From Pirellula staleyi DSM 6068 (GTDB lineage: Bacteria; Planctomycetota; Planctomycetia; Pirellulales; Pirellulaceae): DNA of 64,000 nucleotides. Numbering within the stretch: position 1 is the stretch's first letter; the number at the start of each line of letters is the position of its first letter. Made by a program: the position numbers and the translations under genes. The notes beneath the pieces are model-generated. The model saw only the letters and a list, made by a program, of their open reading frames with translations, had not been told where the DNA came from and ran no database searches. Below, one piece after another: positions 24,057 to 32,999 of the stretch. The DNA is taken from NCBI RefSeq assembly GCF_000025185.1, contig NC_013720.1:5270001-5334000 (forward strand), given 5' to 3'.

Positions 24057-27000
24057 TCGGCGAATCGTCCTTGCGCCGCTGGCTCGCCCCGCTCGCGCTG
24101 CAACTGCTGGTTACGATGCTCGGCACATTCCTTTGTTTCGGAGCTGATCCCGAACCGACCGAGTCGGTCCTCTACCGCCGCGTGTTTGTTCCCGAAGCTG
24201 ATTTGTCGACCGAAATTCGCGGACTTCTGCCGATTAAGCGAGAAGAATTCGATCGGCTGATTGCCATCGCCGCGCAGCCCAGCAGCGACGCTGGCGCTGC
24301 AACCACCGCGCGGCTGACGCAAGTCGACTACACCGCGCGGCTCGAAGGAGATCAACTGGTTGAAGGGGAACTGCTGGCCGAGGTAACACTCAGCAGCACA
24401 GAACCGACAATCCTCTCGCTTGGTGAAACATCGCTCGCGCTCGGGGCAGGGGAGTGGCTCGGTGGTGCGTCGAAGCCCGCCATCGTCGGAACCGATCGCT
24501 CGGGCAAGGCGATGCTGCTCGTTCAGCAGAGTGGAACATGGCAACAGAAATTCACCGCGCGAGGGCAGCGTGAAGCGACGGTGCTCACGATTCCGCTGAC
24601 ACTTCCCCCCTCGAGCCGCAGTCGCTTACATCTTGATCTGCCAACCGATGTCGAACTGTCGTGCGATGTCGGCATTGTTTCGCGCGATGTAACCTCCGCA
24701 GACAAACAAGTCGGCGGCCCCCAAGAGGAAGCAAGCAAAACGTCAGCCAATCCCTCGACACGACGCTGGATCGTTCAGCTCGGTGGTCATCAGCAAGCCA
24801 GTCTGGTGATCACGCCGCTGGCCTCGGTGGGGCAACTCAGTTCTCTCGTGCTGCTGCGCGAATCGGCCAGCTATTTTCTCTCGCCCGGTGCAATCGACAC
24901 CGAATTTCAGTTGGAATTCGACGTTCACTCGCGCCCCCTCACCGAGCTTTCGATCAAGCTTCCACCGACGGTCGAACCGGTAGCAATCCGCTGGGGCGAA
25001 CAACAGCTGACCTGGACCACGTTCACCGCCGACGACGAAACCAAGACGCTGCGAGTACCGCTCCCAACGCCACTGTCGGGCATGGGACGTGTGATTCAAG
25101 TCAGCACCGTCTCTCCCACACCACTCGCTAGTAAATTCGACTTGCCGCGCATTGCAGTCGAGCATGCAACCTGGCAAGAGGGACGTGCCACCGTCACCGC
25201 CTCGCGTGCGCTGCGACTCCGTGCTACCCCGCGCCAAGGCTGTTGGCAATCAGCGGTCGCCAGCAGCAGTTCGCCACGCTGGGGCGAGTCCCTGCAGTTT
25301 CAGTATCACAAAAGTGATGCTGCTGTAGAGGTCGAGCTCGAATCTCCGCAGCTCCGCCTGGGGATCACCTCGGGAACGATCGTTTCGATCGATGGAACGC
25401 AAATGTCAGGAGTCTTTACTGCCGACCTCACAGCACTCGCCGGAGACCGCTTCGAGCTGACGGCGATCCTCGCGCGACGCTGGATCGTCGATGCGGTGGA
25501 ATCGACACCTGCCAATCTTTTCGAAGATCGCGTCCTTACTCCCACAGGTCCAAATTTGCAGCAGCTACGGATGCGACTCGTCCGCCCCTTACGCGAAGGG
25601 AATACGGTTCGCATCGTCATCCGCGCACATCAGCGACGCTTGGCCCCCGATCAGCAAGTTCCGATCGACTGGCTTCGCATGGTGGAATTCCCCACGATTG
25701 TCGAATCGCGCGAGTGGCTGGCGATTAAATCGAGCGATCCGTCGCTGGTGCCGCAGTGGATTGGGGATGCCAGTATCACGCGTCTCGACCTGCAACGTGC
25801 TACCCCCGCAGAACTGAGTCTGTTTGAATCATCCCCCGGTCCCAACGGAGTGCTGCTCGATCGCTTGAGCAACAACTTGAAGCTCGATGTTCGACGCGCC
25901 GATCCTCGCTTCTCGGCCGAAAGTAACATCACCACCAAACTCGACCGCCGAGGGATCGAGCATGTGCTGGCGGTGAAAGTCATGCCAGAGACCACGGCAA
26001 TTTCGAAGCTTTTGATTCGACTGGCACCGGCTCCCGAAGAAGAACCAACGTGGAGACTTGTGGGAGCAGCAGCCCGCAGTTCGACGATCACACAAACGCT
26101 GCTGAGCCCTCCACCGGGCGATTCGCCGCAGCGCGAGCAGCTTTGGCAACTCGAGTTTTCTACTCCACAAGGTGGCACGTTTGAACTTGAAGCCACCACG
26201 CGTCAAAGCCCCTCGCGCTTGGTTTCGGTCCCACTCCTTTCGCTTCCTCAAGCAACCCAGCAGCAGGGGACGGTCTCGGTCGCAGCGCTCGATGCCACCG
26301 AATTTCAGCTGATCGCCGATCGACTCACGCCCCTCCCTCAGTCGTACGCCGCTAACGTCGTCGAGGCGAGCCGTCATTTCTACCAGTACGATCCGGGACG
26401 TAATGCCACGCTCGTTCTGCAAATCGCGAGTGCGAAAAAAGAGGGCTCTGCCGCGAAGTCGACGGAGAACCTAGAAAAGCTGCCGGAGACAGCAGAAGCA
26501 CCTCGCGCAATTGCGTGGTCGATGGTGGTGCACTCGCGCTATCCGTGGAGTGGCGATGCACTGCACGAAGCGTCGCTTCACCTCGAAAACTGGGGGCTCG
26601 ATCGGCTGCCGATTCGTCTCCCACCGCAAGCGCTGCTGCAAGAGATTGAAATCGATGGCCGCCGCGCTCCGCTGCCAATCGTTCGCCCGACCGATAGTGA
26701 ATTGACCATTGCACTGCCGCGCGACAATCGTCTCTCGAAAGTGGTGGTGCGCTATCAAGCCCCGGCCGAGCCGACCAACTGGCTCTACGAGCGTAAGCTC
26801 GAACTCGTTTCACCTATGCTCGCCATTCCGGTTGCCCACCGGGAATGGCTCGTCACTCCACCTGGCGGAATGCTGCCGATCAACGAGTCGGCCCTGCGCG
26901 TCTTGCCGCTCGATAGCTCGTCGCAAACAGTCGCGCAGCGAGCCCCTGGCGATCGCATTGAACTCGAAACGGGAAAACTAGCGCCCGCCACATTTTGGGG

Positions 27001-30000
27001 CTGGCCTCGGCTGCCACGCTGGCTCAGCAGTGGTTCGCCACCTCGTGCGAAGTCGGCTTCCTTCCGCGCTGCAGGCCCCGTAGCGCCAGGAGCAATCGAT
27101 CCACCACAAACTGCTGGCGATCCCGAACCTGTCTACCGCGTCAATCTGGCATCGGCCGGCGAAACGACACTCATCGTCTACGATCCCACACGAGCCACAA
27201 CGCTCGGACTCGCAGCTGCCTTGTGCTCCATGGGCTTGGTCGTGTGGCTGCTCCGCGAGCGGCTGCTCACCGCGCTCACGAGTGCCCTCGCACTTCTCCT
27301 CCTCTCGATCATCGTCCCGAACAGTCTCCTTCCTCTCGTAGCTGGTGTTTCTGCCGGGATTCTTGCTGGAATTCTCGTCGCGGGACTCTTCCCAACGCGC
27401 GTCGTCGTCGCACGTTTGCACGATGATCGGACCGGCAGCACCACCCGTCTACTTCCCTACGCTGGTGCACTCCTGCTGCTCGCCGCGCTAGCAGGACAAC
27501 TACGATCGCAAGAGTCCGCGCCGATGCCACTCGCGCAGCAACAGCCCATCGCAAAAGTGGTGATCGCTGTCGATGCCGAGAACAAGCCAGTAGGGGATTA
27601 CGTGTTTGTTCCCCCAAACTTCTACGAGACCCTGCTTCGCCGCGAGGCATCAGTCACAACGTCGCAAACCCCGTGGCTGATCCGCGACGCACAGTACGAC
27701 CTGCAACTTTCTCCCTCGGTGACCGACGAAGTGGTTCGTGCGGAAATGCTCGCCGTCACTTACACCATCACCACCCAAAAACAGGCGGAGAAAGTTGCGA
27801 TTCCGCTAAAGCGCGCCGAGCTTCGACTCGTAGAAGGCCGCGCTCAACTCGATGGATTTCCAGCGAGTGCTGTTTGGTCGGAAGATGGCAACTCCCTGCT
27901 GCTCGACATCCCCGCCGCTGGCGACCACAAACTTAAACTCGCTTTTGCTCTGGAAACACGCGTTGAACCACAGCAATCGCGGGTGACAGTTTCTATCCCG
28001 AAAGTGGCTCACGCAGCGCTGCGGATCAGTTCGCCTGTTGCGCTCCAGCGTCTCGAAATCCCTTCGGCCCTCGGTGCCAGCGAAACCTCGCTCGACGAGC
28101 CCCTCACTTACGCCGCGCTGGGTGCCACCTCCCTGCTCGATGTCAGCTGGACCTCGCTTGCCACCGACGAACTGCAGTCGGTTGTCGAAGCCGATCAACT
28201 CCTTTGGTGTCGTATTCGCCCCAGTTCCGTTATCGTCCAAGGGAAATTCATCGTCCGTCCGCTCCGAGGCTCCATTCGCGAAGTGGCGATCACCGCGCCA
28301 TCGAACTATGTACTTTTGCCCGGCAGCAACAACCCGCTGATCGCCCGCTCTTGGAAAACCGAGGGGGAGCCCGCGACGTTTCATTTTGAACTACGCGAGC
28401 GAACTGCGTCGGAAGTGAAGATCGATGCTTCGTTCTTGCTCGCTGGAGGAACTGGTGTTGGGAACGTCGCCATTCCGAAAGTGAACGTTCTTGCCGATCG
28501 TATCGCGCGCAGCTGGGTCACACTTGCGACCGGCAGTGAACTCGAAATCGCTCCGCTCACCGACGAGAAAGGAAAGCTCGATCCTCTCGTGTTTGTCGAA
28601 GCGTGGGGACCAACCACGCTCAGCGAAACGCCCGCCGTGGCACTCGATCTCAGCACCAATACCGCTAGTTCCGTGGTGGTCGCGCCCGCCATCGAACAAA
28701 GCCGCTGCGAGCAATGGATTGATTTCTCGGTCGCGCGTGCTACTTGCAAGATTCAGTTTCAAGCGTCGCTGCAGGGGCTCTCGTCGCATCATTTCGAGCA
28801 CCGCATTCGCCTCCCCGCATCGGTCGTAGTAAAGCGACTCGTCGTACGCGAAGACAACAAGCTCGCCCCTTGTCGCTGGGCGCAGTCGAAGGATGGCACG
28901 GTCGATGTGCTGTTGCTACAGCCTCCCGCCACACTGCAGAACATCGAACTCGAAGCCTCGATCCCCGCGCCTCAGCAGGGCAAGCTGGAACTGGCGGAAT
29001 TCCTCGTCGAAGGAGCCGAATGTGCCGGCAGCCGAGTCCGTCTCTATCGACTTCCCGACGTGCAGCTGTCACTGGGAAAACTGGTCGGCTACGTCGCAGA
29101 ACCCAATCCTGCAGTAGGGGAAGATTGGCCACTCCTCGGACGTTTAGTAGCTGAGGTTCGCCGTATTCCGCTCGAGCAAATGAATCAGCGCCGTGAACTC
29201 GAACTTGTCATCGCCCCTAATGAACCAGCGGCGCACGGAAAACTCATCACCACCATCGAGCCGAGCGACGACGGTTGGCAAGCCAAACTTTCCGCCGATT
29301 TCACATCCACTTCGGGCTCGATCGACATCTTCCGTGTTCTCCTTCCAAGTCAATTGGAAGCGCCGTCGGAAATCACACCTGCTGTCGATCACCAACTCGT
29401 CACCACGATGGGCGAATCGCAACGACAACTTGTCGTTAAGCCACCCAAACCTGTCGACAGCCAATTTGCATTTTCACTAACGGCAAAACTGGCCCCGGCG
29501 ATGGGTGGCATTTTACGAGTCCCGATGCCAATGCTTCTCGATCTCACCGAAGTCGACTCGCTGGTCGTGCTGCCGCAGCGTGTCGGATCGCAAACGTTGA
29601 ACTGGCAAACTTCGGGGCTTCAGTCACTGCCACGCGATGCTGCTGTGACACTCGTTCCCGACTTGGCAGCGAGTAGCGAAGTGTTTCGCGTGGTGAGTTC
29701 GTCACCGTCAGCGGAACTGGCAATCACTGCTCCGTCTAGCAGCAATCCGACGCTCTTTCTGGCCGACTATCAGCTGATCATCGACTCCACCGGATCGGTG
29801 AGTGGAAACTCCGTTTTCCTACTCGATTCCGCTGGAAAATCGACGATTCCACTCGAACTTCCTCCGCGCAGCACGCTGCTGTCGGTCACGATCGACGGCT
29901 GCCTTGTCATCCCACAAGTCATTTCGTCGGGCCAAGTTCTCGTACCACTTCCGATCACCGGCGTACCGCAAGTGATCGAGGTCAACTGGCTCTACAAAAC

Positions 30001-30793
30001 GTCGCTTGCTTCCACTACTTCCCAGGAAACACTTGAACTTCCGCAGCTCGCAGCGATTGCTGCCGCTCGAACTTGCTGCACTCTGCGATCTTCAGACGAT
30101 GTATCGCTCGTCAACTTGCCATCGAGCCATCAAGTGGTTTCTGGTTTTCGAATCGACACCGATCGACTTTCGGCTTTTGTCGACTCGCGGCTGTCCCTAC
30201 GGAGCAGTAAAAGCATCGATATGTCGTCGCAAGCGATCAGCCAATGGCTGCAGAGTTCGCAAGCGGAAGCTCTCACGGTCTACAACGATTTGCAAGCGAG
30301 GGCCTCTCGAAGTTCGCCCGACGAACTTGTGATGTACCAAGCGCTGGGTAATAAGATCCGATTTACGACAAGCTCGCAGCTGCAGCCCGGTGACACAATC
30401 GACGTGCCGCAGTGGCTGATTCCTAAACGAACTTCCGAAGCACGTGTTCCTGAAGTTTCACACGTACAGGGCTGCACCGGTGAAGGGGCGCTGCGGAGCG
30501 TCGCGGTGGCACGAACCGAGCCGCGCGATAGCCGTCCTGCCAGTCATCGCTCTCTCGCTTTGGCCGCTCTCGGAGCGATCATCCTTGCTTCCGTCAGCAT
30601 CTTACTGATCAGCCCCTTGCGACACTGGATCGTCACGCATCTTGGATTCGTCTGCGTCCTGACTGGACTCGCAGTTTGGCCATTGCTTCCGGATGCTTGG
30701 ACTTCGATTTTGCTTTGGCTCATCCTGGCTGTCATCAGCGGCATGCAGCTGCCGCGCCGCTGGATGGTGACCTCGACACAACAAGTACGGTAG
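24053..30793 (+). CDS. Giant membrane protein with two copies of the same module (function unknown)
   Basis: 2246 residues, coupled by a four-base overlap to the preceding gene. After an N-terminal signal/anchor (LAPLALQLLVTMLGTFLCFG) comes LLPIKREEFDRLIA (59-72). About 950 beta-rich residues follow, then a transmembrane cluster (about 1049-1151, ending LLPYAGALLLLAALAGQL). A second start-like motif, YVFVPPNFYETLLRRE (near 1185), opens another 950-residue beta-rich region and a final transmembrane cluster (about 2165-2238). The halves therefore look like a tandem duplication, and each resembles the upstream 1181-residue protein. No enzyme motif is visible. A structural, sensory or surface-layer-associated role is possible, but none can be shown. 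Codon use is like that of its neighbours, so it looks native. Confidence 0.75.
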   Translation: MIGESSLRRWLAPLALQLLVTMLGTFLCFGADPEPTESVLYRRVFVPEADLSTEIRGLLPIKREEFDRLIAIAAQPSSDAGAATTARLTQVDYTARLEGDQLVEGELLAEVTLSSTEPTILSLGETSLALGAGEWLGGASKPAIVGTDRSGKAMLLVQQSGTWQQKFTARGQREATVLTIPLTLPPSSRSRLHLDLPTDVELSCDVGIVSRDVTSADKQVGGPQEEASKTSANPSTRRWIVQLGGHQQASLVITPLASVGQLSSLVLLRESASYFLSPGAIDTEFQLEFDVHSRPLTELSIKLPPTVEPVAIRWGEQQLTWTTFTADDETKTLRVPLPTPLSGMGRVIQVSTVSPTPLASKFDLPRIAVEHATWQEGRATVTASRALRLRATPRQGCWQSAVASSSSPRWGESLQFQYHKSDAAVEVELESPQLRLGITSGTIVSIDGTQMSGVFTADLTALAGDRFELTAILARRWIVDAVESTPANLFEDRVLTPTGPNLQQLRMRLVRPLREGNTVRIVIRAHQRRLAPDQQVPIDWLRMVEFPTIVESREWLAIKSSDPSLVPQWIGDASITRLDLQRATPAELSLFESSPGPNGVLLDRLSNNLKLDVRRADPRFSAESNITTKLDRRGIEHVLAVKVMPETTAISKLLIRLAPAPEEEPTWRLVGAAARSSTITQTLLSPPPGDSPQREQLWQLEFSTPQGGTFELEATTRQSPSRLVSVPLLSLPQATQQQGTVSVAALDATEFQLIADRLTPLPQSYAANVVEASRHFYQYDPGRNATLVLQIASAKKEGSAAKSTENLEKLPETAEAPRAIAWSMVVHSRYPWSGDALHEASLHLENWGLDRLPIRLPPQALLQEIEIDGRRAPLPIVRPTDSELTIALPRDNRLSKVVVRYQAPAEPTNWLYERKLELVSPMLAIPVAHREWLVTPPGGMLPINESALRVLPLDSSSQTVAQRAPGDRIELETGKLAPATFWGWPRLPRWLSSGSPPRAKSASFRAAGPVAPGAIDPPQTAGDPEPVYRVNLASAGETTLIVYDPTRATTLGLAAALCSMGLVVWLLRERLLTALTSALALLLLSIIVPNSLLPLVAGVSAGILAGILVAGLFPTRVVVARLHDDRTGSTTRLLPYAGALLLLAALAGQLRSQESAPMPLAQQQPIAKVVIAVDAENKPVGDYVFVPPNFYETLLRREASVTTSQTPWLIRDAQYDLQLSPSVTDEVVRAEMLAVTYTITTQKQAEKVAIPLKRAELRLVEGRAQLDGFPASAVWSEDGNSLLLDIPAAGDHKLKLAFALETRVEPQQSRVTVSIPKVAHAALRISSPVALQRLEIPSALGASETSLDEPLTYAALGATSLLDVSWTSLATDELQSVVEADQLLWCRIRPSSVIVQGKFIVRPLRGSIREVAITAPSNYVLLPGSNNPLIARSWKTEGEPATFHFELRERTASEVKIDASFLLAGGTGVGNVAIPKVNVLADRIARSWVTLATGSELEIAPLTDEKGKLDPLVFVEAWGPTTLSETPAVALDLSTNTASSVVVAPAIEQSRCEQWIDFSVARATCKIQFQASLQGLSSHHFEHRIRLPASVVVKRLVVREDNKLAPCRWAQSKDGTVDVLLLQPPATLQNIELEASIPAPQQGKLELAEFLVEGAECAGSRVRLYRLPDVQLSLGKLVGYVAEPNPAVGEDWPLLGRLVAEVRRIPLEQMNQRRELELVIAPNEPAAHGKLITTIEPSDDGWQAKLSADFTSTSGSIDIFRVLLPSQLEAPSEITPAVDHQLVTTMGESQRQLVVKPPKPVDSQFAFSLTAKLAPAMGGILRVPMPMLLDLTEVDSLVVLPQRVGSQTLNWQTSGLQSLPRDAAVTLVPDLAASSEVFRVVSSSPSAELAITAPSSSNPTLFLADYQLIIDSTGSVSGNSVFLLDSAGKSTIPLELPPRSTLLSVTIDGCLVIPQVISSGQVLVPLPITGVPQVIEVNWLYKTSLASTTSQETLELPQLAAIAAARTCCTLRSSDDVSLVNLPSSHQVVSGFRIDTDRLSAFVDSRLSLRSSKSIDMSSQAISQWLQSSQAEALTVYNDLQARASRSSPDELVMYQALGNKIRFTTSSQLQPGDTIDVPQWLIPKRTSEARVPEVSHVQGCTGEGALRSVAVARTEPRDSRPASHRSLALAALGAIILASVSILLISPLRHWIVTHLGFVCVLTGLAVWPLLPDAWTSILLWLILAVISGMQLPRRWMVTSTQQVR

Positions 30794-31120
30794 CCTCTCT
30801 TAGCACGCTTACCTCAGCACTGGTTTGCCAATTCCACGCGAACCTCGCATGCTGCGAAGGGCTCTACCCTCTGTACCAATTTGTTTGCTAAAATTGATTA
30901 ATCTCAAGCACGAACACGGCCAATCCCTTTCGCATCGATTTCGTTTCGGATGGATGCTAAAGCTCCTCTGCTGATCGACGAAGCAAAGCCCAGCCCCTCG
31001 TCGCATAGACTTGCCTAGTTACCCCTCGTCACCACAGCCGAGAGCGTGCTTGAGAGCAAATCCCACAGCCCACAGCCCAAAAATCACCCAGCCAACTCCT
31101 TCACCAACCAACACACACAT
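30794..31120. other. Intergenic region before tRNA-Pro
   Basis: 327 bases without a gene. A TAAAAT-like box near 30890 lacks a convincing -35 partner, so no promoter is called. The last 60 bases are C/A-rich. Confidence 0.45.
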
Positions 31121-31195
31121 CGGGGCGTAGCTCAGCCTGGCTAGAGCGCTACGTTCGGGACGTAGAGGCCGCAGGTTCAAATCCTGTCGCCCCGA
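31121..31195 (+). tRNA. tRNA-Pro (anticodon CGG)
   Basis: The cloverleaf is complete. The acceptor arms are CGGGGCG (31121-31127) and CGCCCCG (31188-31194) with discriminator A31195, and the D stem is GCTC/GAGC. The anticodon stem CTACG/CGTAG encloses the loop TTCGGGA (anticodon CGG), and the T stem GCAGG/CCTGT encloses the loop TTCAAAT. CCA is not encoded. The transcript reads CCG proline codons. Its 3' end overlaps the end of a truncated recombinase on the other strand. Confidence 0.96.
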
Positions 31196-31770
31196 CTTGA
31201 CTGGACAAGAAGCCCTTCGGCGAGAACGTCGAAGGGCTTTCTTATTGTGGGGACTAGAGTTACGTCGACGAGCTTCGAGTTCAAACAGACGATTTCTAGA
31301 AGTAGTCGCTTTTCTGCGATATCGGCCGCAAGCCATTTAGCCCCAAGAGCTTGCGAAAGTTCAAACACTTTCACCGCCCAATCGCCTCTTTCCGACTGCT
31401 GACGAGCAGTTCCTTCGAGTCGCGTTTGCAGCTTCGTTTCCTTGGAACGTAGTTCCGACTGCTTCGCGGCAAAAGTCTCCGATTCAATCTCATCGAGGAG
31501 ACGCAGGTTCAGCAGACGATCTTTCTGCTTCCGAACAGCGTCGACTTCTCGTTGCAATTCATCGCGCTCAGACGTCGCATCTTGCTCCGCAGTTGTGGAC
31601 TTGGCACGAAGCACTTCGACCACCCAGCAGCAAACACCCTCATCTTCGATTCGCATCCTCTGAAACAGATCGAGCATTTGGCGATCTAGTTCCGATTCCA
31701 CCAGACGAACACGAGGATGACCTGCGGCGTTGTAGCGAGCGCATCGATAGTACCGATACTCGCATGCCAA
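31177..31770 (-). pseudogene. Truncated large serine recombinase (C-terminal part only)
   Basis: About 197 codons with no good start. The sequence YRYYRCARY, then a long coiled-coil region (ERDELQREVDAVRKQKDRLLN...LDEIESETFAAKQSEL), then KRLLLEIVCLNSKL and RKPFDVLAEGL, matches the end of the recombinase zinc-ribbon and C-terminal domain of large serine recombinases. The catalytic N-terminal domain and the first half of the zinc ribbon are missing. The frame ends inside the T arm of tRNA-Pro. I interpret it as a remnant of an integrated element next to the tRNA. The start given is nominal (TTG). Confidence 0.75.
31210..31246 (+). terminator. Terminator after tRNA-Pro
   Basis: AAGCCCTTCG (31210-31219) pairs with CGAAGGGCTT (31230-31239), then TCTTATT follows. 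The same bases encode the KPFDVLAEG segment of the truncated recombinase on the minus strand, so the tRNA terminator is supplied by the recombinase 3' end. Confidence 0.75.
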
Positions 31771-31824
31771 GAATAAAACGCTCTGCAGCCCTCAGAAGGG
31801 GCCTTGTTCGATGACATTCGTTTA

Positions 31825-32970
31825 CTAATCCGCCCCTGACGGTTTTGAGGCAGATTGGATCCATTTCTCGAATGCAGCGAAACGCTGCTCTTCATCCTTA
31901 AAACCAAGGGTGGATGGCGAAAAAAGGACTCGGTCATCTGGCCGTAGATACTTAAAACCAAAATCTGCCGGGTTTTTGCCTGCCCGAACAATCAGAGACG
32001 CCAAAGCAATGTCGCGAAGCTGTGATTTGATCACAACACCTCTTGAGAAAAAGGTTTCTATCGGCGATGCATCATCCAAATAAACCTGAACCAATTTGTC
32101 GTCCTCGGCGAGGCGATATTTTGCAAGTGCCAGAAGTGCGAACTGCTTTTGGTTGGGAGGAGTTGCTGGATCGCGTAGTAATTCTCGCGCAATCGGAGCC
32201 GCGCTGTCGTCAACGTACCGAAGTCCATCCATCATCCGCTCGAAGGCCGAGCGTTGATCTCCGCCACCCCGTAGCCATCTCGATTGAATGGCACTCCAAG
32301 CGTTGTCAGTACTCACCAAGTCGACAATGGCTGAATGTCGCCAAAGTTCTTTGATCAACTGCCGATCTTCCTCGGAAATGAGCGATTCGTACCTGATCCC
32401 CAAGTAAACGACGGTCAGTGCTGTACTCCCCGAGATGCTCATACGCCCTTGCTGGTTCTTCAAAATAGATCGTACCTGTCGGCAACGCTCCAAGAACCGC
32501 CTGGGGTAAGTGTCCTCAGCACTCGCCGATTCTTCCCATAGCGATGACTCCTCTTTTTGCAGACTAAGGAAGGTTTGGCGTGCGACACGCGATGTTCCGA
32601 ATAGCTTGCGGTAGCGATCCCAATCAGGAAATTCGTGATTGTCGACCCCCTCCGGATCATTGAGGAAAGCTTCGGCGCGGAGTTGGAAGTCGGTGTCGCG
32701 TACGGCTGCCCACAGCTTTGCACAGCGCCAACGAATCTCTGGATCACCTCCGCGCAGGCCAGCAAGGAGTTCCGACTTGGCCGCTAAACCCAACTCCGAT
32801 AATTGAAGACTGGCATTCTCGCGTACTTCAAACGATTCATCCCCCAGTTGTTGAATCCACTGGCCAATCTGTATCGGCCTAACGCTCGAATCGTCACCCA
32901 CCGCAGCGTTCAAGGCGCAGCAGTAAGCGATGCAAAGGATGATTAGTGATTTGCGAGCCCCAGACGACAT
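31825..32970 (-). CDS. Secreted HEAT-repeat-like protein
   Basis: 381 residues with an N-terminal signal peptide (SLIILCIAYCCALNAAVGDD). Residues 30-95 (IGQWIQQLGDESFEVRENASLQLSELGLAAKSELLAGLRGGDPEIRWRC, in sequence) form HEAT-type helical repeats as found in many planctomycete secreted proteins, where the pattern 'L..L....FEVRE.A...L..LG' is common. The rest is mostly helical with no recognised domain. It is the last gene of a four-gene minus-strand operon: ECF sigma factor, anti-sigma factor, repeat/haem protein and this one, 29 bases after the preceding gene. It is presumably a periplasmic partner of the repeat/haem protein. No catalytic residues are evident. Confidence 0.75.
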   Translation of the reverse strand: MSSGARKSLIILCIAYCCALNAAVGDDSSVRPIQIGQWIQQLGDESFEVRENASLQLSELGLAAKSELLAGLRGGDPEIRWRCAKLWAAVRDTDFQLRAEAFLNDPEGVDNHEFPDWDRYRKLFGTSRVARQTFLSLQKEESSLWEESASAEDTYPRRFLERCRQVRSILKNQQGRMSISGSTALTVVYLGIRYESLISEEDRQLIKELWRHSAIVDLVSTDNAWSAIQSRWLRGGGDQRSAFERMMDGLRYVDDSAAPIARELLRDPATPPNQKQFALLALAKYRLAEDDKLVQVYLDDASPIETFFSRGVVIKSQLRDIALASLIVRAGKNPADFGFKYLRPDDRVLFSPSTLGFKDEEQRFAAFEKWIQSASKPSGAD

Positions 32971-32999
32971 GCGACTATTTCCCCATTCAGATGCTTGCG

